From contig JAIXOZ010000038.1 in assembly GCA_027486495.1 (NCBI GenBank), positions 1 to 38,646 on the forward strand: 38,646 nt of DNA, read 5' to 3'. Below, piece by piece: positions 27,676-37,621 of the stretch; within the stretch, counting starts at the first letter, position 1, and each line of letters starts with the position of its first letter. The position numbers were made by a program, and so were the translations under genes. Below the pieces are notes generated by a model, which searched no databases, had not been told where the DNA came from, and saw only the letters and a list, made by a program, of their open reading frames with translations. Source of the stretch: Comamonadaceae bacterium. GTDB lineage: Bacteria; Pseudomonadota; Gammaproteobacteria; Burkholderiales; Burkholderiaceae_C.

Positions 27676-29142
27676 GTGCTGAACAACAAATGGACGAGGA
27701 CTGCCGCATCGGTCTGCATGACCACGGCCTTGATGGCAGGATGGGCCATGTTGCCCACCACAATCGCTTTGGCGCAGGCCCCGACCACCGCGGTGCGTGG
27801 TTTGCCCGATTTCACCGACTTGGTGGAACAAGTCGGCCCCTCGGTGGTGAACATCCGAACCCTTGAGAAAGTACGCCCCAGTACGCCCGGTGCTGGCGGA
27901 CAGGACGAAGAAATGCAAGAGCTGTTTCGTCGCTTTTTTGGCGTGCCCATGCCAAATGCACCACGCCAGGGCCCACGGCAAAACCGGCCCGATCAAGAAG
28001 CTCAGCCCCGGGGCGTGGGTTCCGGCTTCATCTTGAGTGCGGATGGCTTCATCATGACCAACGCCCATGTGGTTGAGGGTGCCGACGAGGTGATGGTGAC
28101 CTTGACCGACAAACGCGAATTCAAGGCGCGCATTGTGGGTGCTGACAAGCGCACAGACGTGGCGGTCGTCAAAATCCAGGCCACGGGTCTGCCCGCTGTC
28201 AAGGTGGGCGACGTCAGCCGCTTGCGTGTGGGTGAATGGGTCATGGCCATTGGCTCACCCTTTGGTCTGGAAAACACCGTCACTGCGGGCATCGTGAGTG
28301 CCAAGCAGCGTGACACGGGTGACTATTTGCCTTTCATCCAGACCGATGTGGCCATCAACCCCGGTAACTCTGGCGGTCCGTTGATCAACATGCGCGGTGA
28401 AGTGGTGGGCATCAACAGCCAGATTTACTCCCGCTCCGGCGGTTTCATGGGCATCTCGTTTGCTATTCCTGTGGACGAGGCCATGCGGGTTAGCGAGCAG
28501 CTGAGGTCCTCGGGCCGGGTCAGCCGTGGCCGCATTGGGGTGCAAATTGCGCCGGTGACCAAAGAGGTGGCCGAGTCCATTGGTTTGGGCAAAACTCAAG
28601 GCGTGCTTGTGCGCGGTGTGGAAGAAGGCTCACCGGCTGAAAAAGCTGGCATCGAGGCCGGTGACATCATCACCCGGTTTGATGGCAAGCCGATTGAAAA
28701 ACCCGCTGATTTGCCGCGCGCGGTGGGCAACACGAAACCCGGAAGTCAAGTGTCGCTGACGGTGTTCCGCCGGGGTGCCACACAGGACCTGAAGGTCACA
28801 GTGGCCGAAATCGAGCCGGAAAAAGCGGCCGCTGCCGCACCCGAGAAAAAACCCCCGCCCACCAAGATCGCTCACTTGGGATTGAGCTTGAGTGACTTGA
28901 GCGAGGCCCAAAAGAAAGAGGCGCGTGTGCGCGCAGGTGTGCGGGTGGATGCCTCAGCGGATGCGTCAGCACGTGCGGGAATTCGCGAGGGGGATCTGAT
29001 CCTTGCGGTGGCCAACACCGAAGTCAGCTCGGTTCAGGTGTTTGAGTCGCTGATGGCGCGCATCGACAAGACCCGGCCGGTCAGTGTGCTGATCCGCAGA
29101 GGCGAGGGGGCTCAATATGTGCTGATCCGACCAGCGCCTTGA
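27676..29142 (+). CDS. degQ: Periplasmic DegQ/MucD-type serine protease
   Basis: An HtrA-family protease and chaperone that removes misfolded envelope proteins. The GTG at 27676 is chosen because AAGGAGG lies 6 bases upstream (488 residues); the longer frame from TTG 27652 would swallow that site. A signal peptide covers about residues 8-34. The protease domain has the triad H131 (TNAHVV), D161 (KRTDVAVV) and S232 (NPGNSGGPL), and a Gln-rich loop after the first strand (residues about 75-112), like the LA loop of the family. Two PDZ domains follow (about 290-380 and 395-485). In related bacteria the gene follows rpoE-rseA-rseB; here those are absent. Confidence 0.93.
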   Translation: MLNNKWTRTAASVCMTTALMAGWAMLPTTIALAQAPTTAVRGLPDFTDLVEQVGPSVVNIRTLEKVRPSTPGAGGQDEEMQELFRRFFGVPMPNAPRQGPRQNRPDQEAQPRGVGSGFILSADGFIMTNAHVVEGADEVMVTLTDKREFKARIVGADKRTDVAVVKIQATGLPAVKVGDVSRLRVGEWVMAIGSPFGLENTVTAGIVSAKQRDTGDYLPFIQTDVAINPGNSGGPLINMRGEVVGINSQIYSRSGGFMGISFAIPVDEAMRVSEQLRSSGRVSRGRIGVQIAPVTKEVAESIGLGKTQGVLVRGVEEGSPAEKAGIEAGDIITRFDGKPIEKPADLPRAVGNTKPGSQVSLTVFRRGATQDLKVTVAEIEPEKAAAAAPEKKPPPTKIAHLGLSLSDLSEAQKKEARVRAGVRVDASADASARAGIREGDLILAVANTEVSSVQVFESLMARIDKTRPVSVLIRRGEGAQYVLIRPAP

Positions 29143-29160
29143 ACGATGTCAAGCCCGGCA

Positions 29161-29197
29161 GACCCTGAAACCCCTGTGGTTTTGGGGTTGTTGGGTC
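29161..29197 (+). terminator. Possible hairpin terminator after degQ
   Basis: Nested stems GACCC/GGGTC and AACCCC/GGGGTT, 18 bases past the degQ stop. No T run follows, so it may act as a Rho-dependent stop or an mRNA-stabilising hairpin. Confidence 0.4.
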
Positions 29198-29286
29198 CAA
29201 GCGTCAGATTTGAGGGCGTTCAAGCCAGCATGAAAAAATATTTTTGAAGTTTGTATTCGCCAACATCTTCAGTGCCTCATGCCGAA

Positions 29287-29298
29287 TTTGGATAAAAT
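29287..29298 (+). promoter_or_regulatory. Candidate -10 element upstream of lepA
   Basis: TAAAAT at 29293-29298 in the context TTTGGATAAAATCAG, a form common in betaproteobacterial promoters; the -35 is weak, but an A/T-rich stretch (AAAAAATATTTTT) lies about 50 bases upstream. It overlaps a DnaA-box-like TTTGGATAA (29287-29295). Confidence 0.4.
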
Positions 29299-29378
29299 CA
29301 GTCGTCTTGATCCGTCATTCATGGCATTCAGAGCAGGTCTGGACTCACCATGCGGGATTTGCCGCATGTGTCCACCGA

Positions 29379-29445
29379 TGATCCACAGACAGCCCACAAG
29401 TTGTTCATATTTCGACAACACCAATTGTGGATAAGTTGTTGATAA
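29379..29445. promoter_or_regulatory. Cluster of DnaA-box-like sites
   Basis: TGTGGATAA at 29426-29434 is a perfect DnaA box (reverse complement TTATCCACA). TGTTGATAA at 29437-29445 differs by one base, lies exactly 11 bases further in the same orientation, and TGATCCACA at 29379-29387 differs by one base in the opposite orientation. A fourth weak site overlaps the candidate promoter at 29287. No dnaA, dnaN or gidA is nearby, so this is not oriC; DnaA regulation or titration is the alternative. Confidence 0.45.
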
Positions 29446-29515
29446 GTTTCATGTTGCATAGCAGCAACGACCAGCCTGACCCGTCAGCGGGGCTGTGCGA
29501 ATGGGCCAATTTGCC

Positions 29516-29592
29516 TACAATGAAGACCCAACTATCGCAGTTGCCATTGATTGTTGGTTCAGGGCGCGTCGCTACCAGACGCGCCCTTTTTT
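29516..29592 (+). ncRNA. Possible small RNA or attenuator leader upstream of lepA
   Basis: TACAAT at 29516-29521 could be a -10 element (no good -35). A transcript from about 29528 would hold a small hairpin (CAACT-ATCGC-AGTTG, 29529-29543) and then a strong terminator (GGGCGCGTC / GACGCGCCC, 7-base loop, followed by six T, 29562-29592), about 65 bases in all. CCAAC at 29528-29532 can instead pair with GTTGG at 29553-29557, so alternative folds exist. The terminator ends 45 bases before lepA and would also stop any longer transcript reaching it. Confidence 0.4.
29562..29592 (+). terminator. Rho-independent terminator in the lepA leader
   Basis: A 9-pair G/C-rich stem with a 7-base loop and six T. 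It lies between degQ and lepA and would stop read-through from degQ or attenuate a lepA leader transcript. Confidence 0.85.
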
Positions 29593-29636
29593 CTTTTCCG
29601 GATCATTGATCCACCAACACTTGCAGAACTTCCTTG

Positions 29637-31445
29637 ATGAATCACATCAGAAATTTTTCGATCATTGCCCACATTGACCATGGCAAATCCACGCTGGCTG
29701 ATCGCTTGATTCAACGCTGTGGTGGTTTGGAAGCGCGCGACATGGAAGCGCAGGTGCTGGACTCGATGGACATTGAGAAAGAGCGTGGCATCACCATCAA
29801 GGCGCAAACTGCAGCGCTGCAATACAAGGCCAAAGATGGACAGGTTTACAACCTCAACCTGATCGACACACCTGGGCATGTCGATTTCTCCTATGAAGTT
29901 TCGCGCTCTTTGTCGGCCTGCGAAGGCGCTTTGCTGGTGGTGGACGCCAGCCAGGGCGTGGAAGCGCAAACCGTGGCCAACTGCTACACCGCGCTCGATT
30001 TGGGTGTGGAGGTGGTGCCGGTGCTCAACAAAATGGATTTGCCCAACGCCGACCCCGACAACGCGCGCACCGAAGTGGAAGATGTGATCGGCATCGATGC
30101 GACCGATGCGATTCCCTGCTCAGCCAAAACGGGCATGGGCATCGAAGAGATCCTGGAAGCCGTGGTGGCCCGCATTCCGCCGCCCAAAGGCAACCCCGAC
30201 GCGCCACTGCGCGCCATGATCATCGACAGCTGGTTCGACACCTATGTGGGTGTGGTCATGTTGGTGCGGGTGGTGGATGGGCAGCTCCTCAAAAATGAGC
30301 GCATCCGCATGATGGCCAGCAATGCGGTGTATGAGGCGGGCAGTCTGGGCGTCTTCACCCCCGCCAACCAGCCACGCGAATCGCTCAAGGCGGGCGAAGT
30401 GGGTTACATCATCGCGGGCATCAAGGAGTTGCAGGCTGCCAAGGTGGGCGATACCGTCACCCTGGAAAAAAAGCTGCCCAACAACCTCGGGCCAGCCACC
30501 GAAGCCTTGCCTGGTTTCAAGGAAATCCAACCCCAAGTGTTTGCCGGTTTGTACCCGACCGAGGCGAACCAATACGACGGCCTGCGCGACGCGCTGGAAA
30601 AGCTCAAGCTCAACGATGCCTCTTTGCATTACGAGCCCGAAGTCTCGCAAGCGCTGGGCTTTGGTTTCCGTTGCGGCTTTTTGGGCTTGTTGCACATGGA
30701 AATTGTGCAAGAGCGTTTAGAGCGCGAATTTGACCAAGACCTGATCACCACCGCGCCCAGCGTGGTGTACCAAGTGGTCCAGCCGGGTGGCGAAGTGGTC
30801 ATGGTGGAAAACCCCTCCAAGATGCCCGACCAAGGCAAGCTGCAAGAGATTCGCGAGCCCATCGTCACGGTGCATTTGTACATGCCGCAAGACTATGTGG
30901 GCCCCGTGATGACACTGGCCAACCAAAAGCGCGGTGTGCAGCTGAACATGGCCTACCACGGCCGCCAGGTCATGTTGACCTATGAAATGCCGCTGGGCGA
31001 GATCGTGCTGGACTTCTTTGACAAGCTCAAATCGGTCAGCCGGGGTTATGCCTCCATGGATTACGAATTCAAGGAATTCCGGGCGTCCGACGTGGTGAAG
31101 GTCGACATTTTGCTCAACGGCGAGAAGGTCGATGCCTTGTCCATCATCGTGCACCGCTCTCAGTCACAGTACCGAGGGCGTGCGGTGGTGGCCAAAATGC
31201 GTGAGATCATCAGCCGCCAGATGTTTGACGTGGCCATTCAGGCGGCCATTGGTGCCAACATCATTGCACGTGAAAGCATCAAGGCTTTGCGCAAAAACGT
31301 GCTGGCCAAGTGCTACGGTGGCGACATTTCGCGCAAGCGCAAGCTGCTGGAAAAGCAGAAGGCCGGTAAAAAGCGCATGAAACAGATTGGTTCGGTCGAG
31401 GTGCCCCAAGAGGCGTTCTTGGCCATTTTGCAGGTGGAAGATTGA
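29637..31445 (+). CDS. lepA: Elongation factor 4 (back-translocase LepA)
   Basis: A translational GTPase that acts on stalled or initiating ribosomes. The 602-residue protein has the G1 loop [16 protein letters not shown] (residues 9-24), the switch-region [22 protein letters not shown] (G3), [11 protein letters not shown] (G4), and the LepA-specific C-terminal region ending with [22 protein letters not shown] 29637 is used; a TTG one codon earlier is also in frame. First gene of lepA-lepB-rnc-era-recO-pdxJ-acpS-nagZ. Its stop TGA shares one base with the lepB ATG. Confidence 0.97.
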   Translation: MNHIRNFSIIAHIDHGKSTLADRLIQRCGGLEARDMEAQVLDSMDIEKERGITIKAQTAALQYKAKDGQVYNLNLIDTPGHVDFSYEVSRSLSACEGALLVVDASQGVEAQTVANCYTALDLGVEVVPVLNKMDLPNADPDNARTEVEDVIGIDATDAIPCSAKTGMGIEEILEAVVARIPPPKGNPDAPLRAMIIDSWFDTYVGVVMLVRVVDGQLLKNERIRMMASNAVYEAGSLGVFTPANQPRESLKAGEVGYIIAGIKELQAAKVGDTVTLEKKLPNNLGPATEALPGFKEIQPQVFAGLYPTEANQYDGLRDALEKLKLNDASLHYEPEVSQALGFGFRCGFLGLLHMEIVQERLEREFDQDLITTAPSVVYQVVQPGGEVVMVENPSKMPDQGKLQEIREPIVTVHLYMPQDYVGPVMTLANQKRGVQLNMAYHGRQVMLTYEMPLGEIVLDFFDKLKSVSRGYASMDYEFKEFRASDVVKVDILLNGEKVDALSIIVHRSQSQYRGRAVVAKMREIISRQMFDVAIQAAIGANIIARESIKALRKNVLAKCYGGDISRKRKLLEKQKAGKKRMKQIGSVEVPQEAFLAILQVED

Positions 31446-32410
31446 TGCAATTTTTAACGTCCTTGGTGCTGGCCGCCTTTGTCGGCTACGCGGGTGCTTG
31501 GTATCTGGGTTATCTGGAGGGCAACTTTGCGCTGCTCCTGCTGTTGGCGACGGTGGTGACGGGCATTTATTGGCTGGCTGAGCGTTTTGTGTTCCTGCCG
31601 CAGCGCCAAAATGCTGTTGCACAGCTTGAAGCCGAAACCGCCCAGCGGCGCGCAGAGTTGACCAAAATGGGCATCGAAAAGTTCGACACCGACATCCGCG
31701 AAAGCCGTGAAAAGTTGCTCATGCAGCCTTGGTGGTTGGACTGGACCGCCGGCTTGTTCCCGGTGATCGTGGTGGTGTTTGTGCTGCGCTCGTTTTTGTT
31801 CGAGCCTTTCAAGATCCCCTCGGGCTCGATGATTCCGACGCTGCACATTGGTGATCTGATCTTGGTGAACAAATTCCATTACGGCATCCGCCTTCCAGTC
31901 GTCAATTCCAAGTTGACCGAAGGCACACCAGTACAGCGCGGCGATGTGATGGTGTTCCGTTACCCACCCAAGCCCAGCGTGGACTACATCAAGCGCGTGG
32001 TCGGTGTGCCTGGTGACGAGGTGGCTTATCTGAACAAAAGTCTGACCATCAACGGCAAAGCCGTGCCCACCGAAGTGCTGCCCGATTTCTTTGACGAATC
32101 GACCATGCGCTATCACAAACACCGCCGTGAAACCCTGGGTGCCAAGCCGCACCAAACGCTGCAAGACGATGACCGTCCGGCCTTTGTGCCCGGCGCTGAC
32201 CAGTTTGCCGGTCGCGAAAACTGCAACTACACCGTCGAAGGTGTGACCTGCAAGGTGCCCGCGGGCCACTATTTCATGATGGGCGACAACCGCGACAACT
32301 CACTGGACTCGCGTTACTTTGGTTTTGTGCCTGATGCCAACATCGTGGGCAAGGCCTTTTTCGTGTGGATGAACTTTGGCAATCTCAAGCGTATTGGCGC
32401 TTTTGACTGA
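31445..32410 (+). CDS. lepB: Signal peptidase I
   Basis: Cleaves signal peptides from exported proteins at the outer face of the inner membrane. The 321-residue protein has two N-terminal membrane segments (about 3-45, with a short turn), a cytoplasmic helix rich in Gln/Glu/Arg, a third hydrophobic segment (about 101-118) and the catalytic domain. The nucleophile is S128 in [12 protein letters not shown], the general base K183 in [14 protein letters not shown], and the signature [14 protein letters not shown] is present. Translation is coupled to lepA by a TGATG junction. Intact. Confidence 0.96.
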   Translation: MQFLTSLVLAAFVGYAGAWYLGYLEGNFALLLLLATVVTGIYWLAERFVFLPQRQNAVAQLEAETAQRRAELTKMGIEKFDTDIRESREKLLMQPWWLDWTAGLFPVIVVVFVLRSFLFEPFKIPSGSMIPTLHIGDLILVNKFHYGIRLPVVNSKLTEGTPVQRGDVMVFRYPPKPSVDYIKRVVGVPGDEVAYLNKSLTINGKAVPTEVLPDFFDESTMRYHKHRRETLGAKPHQTLQDDDRPAFVPGADQFAGRENCNYTVEGVTCKVPAGHYFMMGDNRDNSLDSRYFGFVPDANIVGKAFFVWMNFGNLKRIGAFD

Positions 32411-32417
32411 GGTGGGC

Positions 32418-33110
32418 GTGGCCAATCCCCAAGCTTTGTCCGAATTGCAAGTCCGGCTGGGCTACGCCTTCCGCCATAACGCTTTGCTGCAACAGGCGGT
32501 CACGCACCGCAGTTTCAGTGCCGACCACAATGAGCGCTTGGAGTTTTTGGGCGATTCGGTGTTGAACTTGTCCGTGGCGCATTTGCTCTACACCCAACTG
32601 GCCAATTTGCCCGAGGGAGACTTGTCGCGTGTGCGGGCCAACTTGGTCAAGCAAGACACGCTGCACCAACTGGCCAAAACCCTGGATTTGCCTGCTGTGA
32701 TGCGATTGGGCGAGGGCGAGATGCGCTCAGGCGGTCAGAACCGCCCGTCCATCCTGGCCGATGCGCTCGAAGCCATCATTGGCGCGGTGTACCTGGACGG
32801 CGGCTACAAAGAGGCACAAGCCTTGGTCGAACGTCTGTTTGCTCAGGTCGACATCAAACCTGACATGCAGGCCGTGGGCAAAGACCCCAAGACTGAATTG
32901 CAAGAGTGGCTGCAAGGGCGCAAGCTCGCATTGCCCAAGTACACCGTGGTCGGTACCTCCGGGGCGGCGCATCGACAGCAGTTCGAGGTTTCTTGTGAAG
33001 TGACCGAATTGCGCCAAACCCAGCAAGGCTCGGGCGCATCGCGTCGCGCTGCCGAACAAGCAGCGGCAGCCGCCATGCTGCTCACCTTGAAATCCGAAAG
33101 CGCCGCATGA
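32418..33110 (+). CDS. rnc: Ribonuclease III
   Basis: Cleaves double-stranded RNA in rRNA processing and regulatory decay. The endonuclease domain has the signature [11 protein letters not shown] (catalytic Glu and Asp), the second acidic site [17 protein letters not shown], and a double-stranded RNA-binding domain over the last 70 residues ([18 protein letters not shown] ... [16 protein letters not shown]). GTG 32418 with GAGG 5 bases upstream gives 230 residues, close to the 226 of E. coli. An in-frame ATG at 32376 would overlap lepB by 35 bases and is less likely. Stop overlaps era by 4 bases. Confidence 0.94.
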   Translation: MANPQALSELQVRLGYAFRHNALLQQAVTHRSFSADHNERLEFLGDSVLNLSVAHLLYTQLANLPEGDLSRVRANLVKQDTLHQLAKTLDLPAVMRLGEGEMRSGGQNRPSILADALEAIIGAVYLDGGYKEAQALVERLFAQVDIKPDMQAVGKDPKTELQEWLQGRKLALPKYTVVGTSGAAHRQQFEVSCEVTELRQTQQGSGASRRAAEQAAAAAMLLTLKSESAA

Positions 33111-34174
33111 GCACCGACAAAAAAAACGCACCTTCCGAATCTGTGCCTGAACGCACACCGCAAGAGCAAACCATGCGCCGCCCCGTTCAAATCGCGGGCG
33201 TGACCATTCAGCCCCGCGACGCTTCGGAAGACGCCTCATTGCCCCCGGTCGCTGCAGCCTCCGTGCCTGTGCCGGTAGAAGGCCAGCACTGCGGCCTGGT
33301 GGCCATTGTGGGCAAGCCCAACGTGGGCAAGTCCACTTTGCTCAACGCTCTGGTGGGCCAAAAAATCAGCATCACCTCGCGCAAAGCCCAAACCACGCGC
33401 CACCGGATCACCGGCATCCGCACCCAGGGCGCCGCCCAGTATGTGTTTGTCGATACGCCCGGTTTCCAGACCATCCACGGCACTGCGCTCAACAAGTCGC
33501 TCAACAAGACCGTGGTCGGCGCAGTGAGTGATGTGGACTTGGTGCTGTTTGTGGTCGAGGCGGGCAGCTTCACCACAGCGGATGCCAAAGTGCTGGCCTT
33601 GCTCAAGCCTGGCATTCCCGTCTTGCTCGTGGCCAACAAACTCGACAACGTGCACCGCCGTGGCGACATCGCCCCTTGGTTGCGCGAGATGCAAGAGCGC
33701 CACGCCTTCACAGAGTTTTTCCCCATGTCGGCCAAGCAGCCCAAGGACATTGAGCGCTTGCTCGGTGTTTGCGAAAAATACTTGCCCGAGCAGCCTTGGT
33801 GGCACGCCGAAGACGAACTCACCGACCGCAGCGAGAAGTTCCTCGCCAGCGAAATGGTGCGCGAAAAACTCTTTCGCCTGACCGGTGACGAATTGCCTTA
33901 CACCTCCACGGTGGTGATCGACAAGTTCGAAGAAGAAGCGGGCCGCACGGCCAAGCGCATGTTGCGCATTGCGGCCACCATCGTGGTCGAGCGCGAAGGC
34001 CACAAAGCCATGGTGATCGGTGACAAGGGCGAAAAGCTCAAGCGCATCGGCACCGAAACCCGCGTTGAGCTGGAAAAGCTGCTGGACGCCAAGGTCTTCA
34101 TCGAGCTGTGGGTCAAAGTGCGTTCAGGCTGGGCCGACGACGAAGCGCGCGTGCGCAGCTTCGGCTACGAGTAA
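33107..34174 (+). CDS. era: GTPase Era
   Basis: Binds 16S rRNA during 30S subunit maturation and couples it to growth. The 355-residue protein has G1 [15 protein letters not shown] (from residue 68), the Era-type switch [19 protein letters not shown]3 [11 protein letters not shown]4 NKLDNVH, and a C-terminal KH domain with [17 protein letters not shown]. It carries about 60 extra N-terminal residues, rich in Ala, Pro, Ser and charged residues, before the G domain; E. coli Era (301 residues) has almost none. The frame cannot start later with a good ATG close to the G domain except M23, so at least part of the tail is likely real. The rnc-era-recO order is conserved. Confidence 0.96.
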   Translation: MSTDKKNAPSESVPERTPQEQTMRRPVQIAGVTIQPRDASEDASLPPVAAASVPVPVEGQHCGLVAIVGKPNVGKSTLLNALVGQKISITSRKAQTTRHRITGIRTQGAAQYVFVDTPGFQTIHGTALNKSLNKTVVGAVSDVDLVLFVVEAGSFTTADAKVLALLKPGIPVLLVANKLDNVHRRGDIAPWLREMQERHAFTEFFPMSAKQPKDIERLLGVCEKYLPEQPWWHAEDELTDRSEKFLASEMVREKLFRLTGDELPYTSTVVIDKFEEEAGRTAKRMLRIAATIVVEREGHKAMVIGDKGEKLKRIGTETRVELEKLLDAKVFIELWVKVRSGWADDEARVRSFGYE

Positions 34175-34185
34175 TTCCACCGCCA

Positions 34186-34932
34186 ATGGCCTCCAAGCGG
34201 ATTGCAGACGAGCCAGCCTATGTGCTGCACCGCTACGACTGGAGCGAAACCAGCCTGATCTTGGAGGTCTTCACCCGCCACCACGGCCGGGTGGCTTTGG
34301 TGGCCAAGGGGGCCAAGCGCCCCACATCGAGTTTTCGCCCGGTGCTCCTGCCTTTGCAGCCCTTGTCGCTGGCTTTTGGGGGCGACGGCGACATCCGCAC
34401 CCTCAAATCGGCCGAATGGGTGGGCGGGCATGTCATGCCTACGGGCGAGGCGCTGCTGTCGGGTTATTACCTCAATGAATTGCTCATGCGCCTGACCGCG
34501 CGTGACGATCCACACCCGCAACTGTTCGAGGTGTATGCCGCCGCCGTGCGACTGCTGGCCAGTGGCGACCCGGATGCGCTGCAGTGGGCCTTGCGCGGCT
34601 TTGAGTTGCTGCTGTTGCGTGAGATGGGCCTCTTGCCCGCCTTGGATTTGCAAACCCTGACCCTCAAGCCTTTGTCACCCAAGGACAGTTATGCCTTGGT
34701 GCCCGAGGCGGGGCTGCAATGGGTCAGCGATGACCCGCGCGCCTTGCGTGGTGAACACTGGCTGGCGCTGCACGCGGCGCTCGCATCACCCAGCCCCTTG
34801 GCGGCTTTGCTGCGCGATTGCGCCGACCTGCTGGTGCAACTGCAGCGCCCTTTGCGCCTCATGCTCAACTACCATTGCGGTGTCGGTGCTTTGCGCACCC
34901 GCCAAATGATGCTGGACTTGCAAACCTTATGA
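34186..34932 (+). CDS. recO: DNA repair protein RecO
   Basis: Loads RecA on SSB-coated single-stranded DNA together with RecR. The 248-residue protein begins with the OB-fold of the family ([20 protein letters not shown], then [20 protein letters not shown]) and continues with a helical C-terminal domain ([20 protein letters not shown]). The zinc-binding cysteines of some RecO proteins are absent, as in most proteobacterial members. ATG 34186 lies 11 bases after era; stop overlaps pdxJ by 4 bases. Confidence 0.93.
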   Translation: MASKRIADEPAYVLHRYDWSETSLILEVFTRHHGRVALVAKGAKRPTSSFRPVLLPLQPLSLAFGGDGDIRTLKSAEWVGGHVMPTGEALLSGYYLNELLMRLTARDDPHPQLFEVYAAAVRLLASGDPDALQWALRGFELLLLREMGLLPALDLQTLTLKPLSPKDSYALVPEAGLQWVSDDPRALRGEHWLALHAALASPSPLAALLRDCADLLVQLQRPLRLMLNYHCGVGALRTRQMMLDLQTL

Positions 34933-35690
34933 ACACCTCCGCGCCCCCTTCTGCCCAACCCGTGGCCCTGTCGGTCAACGTCAACAAAGTCGCTTTGCTG
35001 CGCAACTCGCGCCACTTGGGCATTCCCAGCGTGGTCCGTGCTGCCGAGTTGTGCCTGAAAGCGGGTGCCAGCGGCATCACCATCCACCCCCGCCCTGATG
35101 AGCGCCACATCCGCGCCAGCGACGTGCCCGAGCTCCACGCCCTCATGCAGGCCTGGCCCGAGCGCGAGTTCAACATCGAAGGCAACCCGTTCCACAACCT
35201 CATGGACCATGTGCGCGCTGTGCGCCCGCACCAGGTCACCTTTGTGCCCGACAGCGAAGGCCAGTTCACCAGCGACCATGGCTGGACTTTCCCGCAAGAC
35301 GCTGAACGCTTGAAGCCCCTGATCGACGAATGCAAGGCGCTGGGTGTGCGCGTGAGCCTGTTCATGGACCCGATCCCAGAGCAAATGGCCGCAGCCCGAG
35401 CCGTGGGGGCTGACCGGGTGGAGCTCTACACAGAGCCCTATGCGGCCACCTGGGGCACGCCAGAGAACGCCGCGCAGCTGCAGAGCTACGCCGATGCCGC
35501 CGTGGCCGCCACACAAGCGGGCTTGGGCTTGAACGCTGGCCACGACCTCAACCGCGACAACCTGCCCGCTTTTGTGGCCGCCGTCCAAGGCCTGCAAGAA
35601 GTCTCGATCGGCCACGCCTTCATGGCCGATGCGCTGGAGCTGGGTTACACCGCCACGGTGCAAGCGTATCTGGCTTGCCTGAAAAAATGA
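34929..35690 (+). CDS. pdxJ: Pyridoxine 5'-phosphate synthase
   Basis: Condenses 1-deoxyxylulose 5-phosphate with 3-amino-2-oxopropyl phosphate to pyridoxine 5'-phosphate, the last ring-forming step of de novo vitamin B6 synthesis. The 253-residue TIM barrel has [54 protein letters not shown], the loop [16 protein letters not shown] and [14 protein letters not shown] near the end. It overlaps both recO and acpS by 4 bases, as in the E. coli recO-pdxJ-acpS cluster. Confidence 0.96.
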   Translation: MNTSAPPSAQPVALSVNVNKVALLRNSRHLGIPSVVRAAELCLKAGASGITIHPRPDERHIRASDVPELHALMQAWPEREFNIEGNPFHNLMDHVRAVRPHQVTFVPDSEGQFTSDHGWTFPQDAERLKPLIDECKALGVRVSLFMDPIPEQMAAARAVGADRVELYTEPYAATWGTPENAAQLQSYADAAVAATQAGLGLNAGHDLNRDNLPAFVAAVQGLQEVSIGHAFMADALELGYTATVQAYLACLKK

Positions 35691-36130
35691 TCTACGGCAT
35701 CGGCACCGACATCTGCGACATCCGTCGCATCCGTGCCAGTTTGGAGCGGCACGGCGAGCGCTTTGCCGCCAAGGTGCTGAGCGACGCCGAGATGGCCACT
35801 TGGAAGGCCCGCAGCGCCCGCTGGCCCGAGCGGGGTGTGCGTTATCTGGCCACCCGCTTTTCTGCCAAAGAGGCGTTCAGCAAAGCCATTGGCCTGGGCA
35901 TGCGCATGCCCATGACCTGGCGGCTGTGCGAGGTGGGCAAACTGCCCTGCGGCCAGCCGGTCATCGTGCTGCACGGCGTGCTCAAAGAATGGTTTGAAGC
36001 CAAGGGCCTACAAGCCCACATCACCGTGACCGACGAATCCGAATACGCCGCCAGTTTCTGCGTGGTCGAGACCCGACAAACTTCAGCAGAACTTGAACCG
36101 AACTTCGCAGCGAACTCCCGCGCCCCTTGA
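35687..36130 (+). CDS. acpS: Holo-[acyl carrier protein] synthase
   Basis: Transfers 4'-phosphopantetheine from CoA to Ser37 of acyl carrier protein. The 147-residue protein begins [16 protein letters not shown] with the Mg ligand D8 and has [13 protein letters not shown] with the second ligand E62. It is about 20 residues longer than E. coli AcpS (126); the excess is a charged C-terminal tail after SFCVVETRQ, and the frame stays open to 36130. ATG 35687 overlaps the pdxJ stop. Confidence 0.94.
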   Translation: MIYGIGTDICDIRRIRASLERHGERFAAKVLSDAEMATWKARSARWPERGVRYLATRFSAKEAFSKAIGLGMRMPMTWRLCEVGKLPCGQPVIVLHGVLKEWFEAKGLQAHITVTDESEYAASFCVVETRQTSAELEPNFAANSRAP

Positions 36131-36177
36131 TTTGTGGTGCTTCGCCCCGAACTGCCTTTTCACGCACAAAGACAAGC

Positions 36178-37263
36178 ATGAGCATCCACGCCCCCCTGAT
36201 CATCGATATTGCTGGCACCACATTGACCGATGTGGACCGCCTTCGCTTGGCCCACCCGCTGGTGGGCGGCATGATTTTGTTTGGCCGCAACTGGCACAGC
36301 CGTGCGCAACTCACCGACTTGTGTGCCGATATCAAAAGCATCCGTGCAGACCTCTTGATCGCGGTTGACCACGAAGGCGGGCGCGTGCAGCGCTTTCGCA
36401 CCGACGGCTTCACCCATCTGCCCAGCATGCGTGATTTGGGCGAGTTGTGGTTGCAAGACGACAAAGGCCAACCTGGCACCGGTGTGCTTAAGGCTTGCGA
36501 AGCGGCCACCTCGGCGGGCTTCATCTTGGCCAGCGAATTGCGGGCCTGCGGCGTCGATTTCAGCTTCACACCCGTGCTCGATCTGGACCACGGCGAAAGC
36601 GGCGTCATTGGCGACCGCGCCTTCGCCCGCGACCCGCGTGTGGTGAGCCTGCTGGCCCGCAGCCTGATGCAGGGCCTGCTGCAAGCGGGCATGGGCAACT
36701 GCGGTAAACATTTCCCCGGGCACGGTGCCGTGAAGGCCGACTCGCATGTGGCCTTGCCGGTCGACAAGCGCAGCCTCAAAACCATTTTGGCTGACGATGC
36801 GCAGCCTTACCGTTGGCTGGGCAGTGTGCTCACGGCCGTCATGCCTGCGCATGTGATTTACAGCAAGGTGGACAGCCGCCCGGCAGGTTTTTCGCCCCGC
36901 TGGCTGCAAGACATCTTGCGTTCTCAGTTAGGCTTTCAGGGCGTGGTCTGCACCGACGACTTGTCGATGGCTGCCGCCCGTCAGATGGACGGCCGCACGC
37001 TCAGCTACACCGGTGCGGTGATCACCGCGCTGCATGCCGGGTGCGACTTGGCCTTGCTGTGTAACCGCTCGGCCGTCAACGGTGGTGCTGAACTGGACGA
37101 GGTGCTTGATCAGTTGGCCGAGGCGCAAGTCAAAGGCCACTGGCAGCCCAACGAGGTCAGTGAAGAGCGCCGTTTGAACCTTTTGCCCCGATCGCCCGCC
37201 CGCCCTTGGGACGAACTGGTGCGCTCTGCCGACTACATGCAGGCGCTCGACCGCCTGCCTTGA
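36178..37263 (+). CDS. nagZ: Beta-N-acetylhexosaminidase NagZ
   Basis: Cytoplasmic glycoside hydrolase family 3 enzyme that removes GlcNAc from anhydromuropeptides during cell-wall recycling. The 361-residue protein has PLVGGMILFGRNW, DHEGGRVQRF, the catalytic-loop motif KHFPGHG (177-183, H182 as acid/base partner) with SH further on, and the nucleophilic Asp in GVVCTDDLSMAA (260-261). The start at 36178 fits the family (MSIHAPLIIDIAG); an ATG at 36127 is in frame but overlaps acpS by 4 bases and adds unrelated residues. End of the conserved run from lepA. Confidence 0.95.
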   Translation: MSIHAPLIIDIAGTTLTDVDRLRLAHPLVGGMILFGRNWHSRAQLTDLCADIKSIRADLLIAVDHEGGRVQRFRTDGFTHLPSMRDLGELWLQDDKGQPGTGVLKACEAATSAGFILASELRACGVDFSFTPVLDLDHGESGVIGDRAFARDPRVVSLLARSLMQGLLQAGMGNCGKHFPGHGAVKADSHVALPVDKRSLKTILADDAQPYRWLGSVLTAVMPAHVIYSKVDSRPAGFSPRWLQDILRSQLGFQGVVCTDDLSMAAARQMDGRTLSYTGAVITALHAGCDLALLCNRSAVNGGAELDEVLDQLAEAQVKGHWQPNEVSEERRLNLLPRSPARPWDELVRSADYMQALDRLP

Positions 37264-37279
37264 CCTGAAAGACACTTGA

Positions 37280-37606
37280 ATGAACTGGATCTTGCGCATC
37301 GTCATGGGCCTGCTGGGGCTGGTTATGCTGGCTGCCTTGCTCTTTGGCTTGCTCTGCTACATCGTTTTTGCGACGGTTCGCTGGCTCTTGACGGGCCGAA
37401 AGCCTCAAGTGGTGATGGTCTGGCAGCAGTTCAGCGCGATGCGCCAAAACTTCAGGCAGGGTGGCTTTCGTGCCTCCAGCAGCCAAGGGTTTGAGAATCC
37501 CAGAGGACACGGTGCGCCGTTTGCCCGTGACGACCAGGTGGTCGACGTGGAAGTGCGCGAGGTGGTGGAGGATGCGCCGCGCTTGCCGTCTGACCGCCGA
37601 CCATGA
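37280..37606 (+). CDS. Small membrane protein of unknown function
   Basis: A 108-residue protein. Residues about 4-38 are strongly hydrophobic (IVMGLLGLVMLAALLFGLLC then YIVFATVRWLL), enough for one long or two short helices. The rest is soluble and charged, ending in an acidic stretch (DDQVVDVEVREVVED) and PRLPSDRRP. It starts 16 bases after nagZ and ends just before the terminator, so it is the last gene of the operon. No family recognised. Confidence 0.7.
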   Translation: MNWILRIVMGLLGLVMLAALLFGLLCYIVFATVRWLLTGRKPQVVMVWQQFSAMRQNFRQGGFRASSSQGFENPRGHGAPFARDDQVVDVEVREVVEDAPRLPSDRRP

Positions 37607-37621
37607 ATGCGCTTGATGAAT

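Noticed and set aside
29379..29445. Chromosomal replication origin
   Set aside because: DnaA-box-like sites are present but there are few of them, there is no clear long AT-rich unwinding region next to them, and no dnaA, dnaN, gidA or parAB gene is nearby.
29427..29609. Short plus-strand frames in the lepA leader
   Set aside because: They cross a strong terminator and lack ribosome binding sites; the region is better explained as regulatory.
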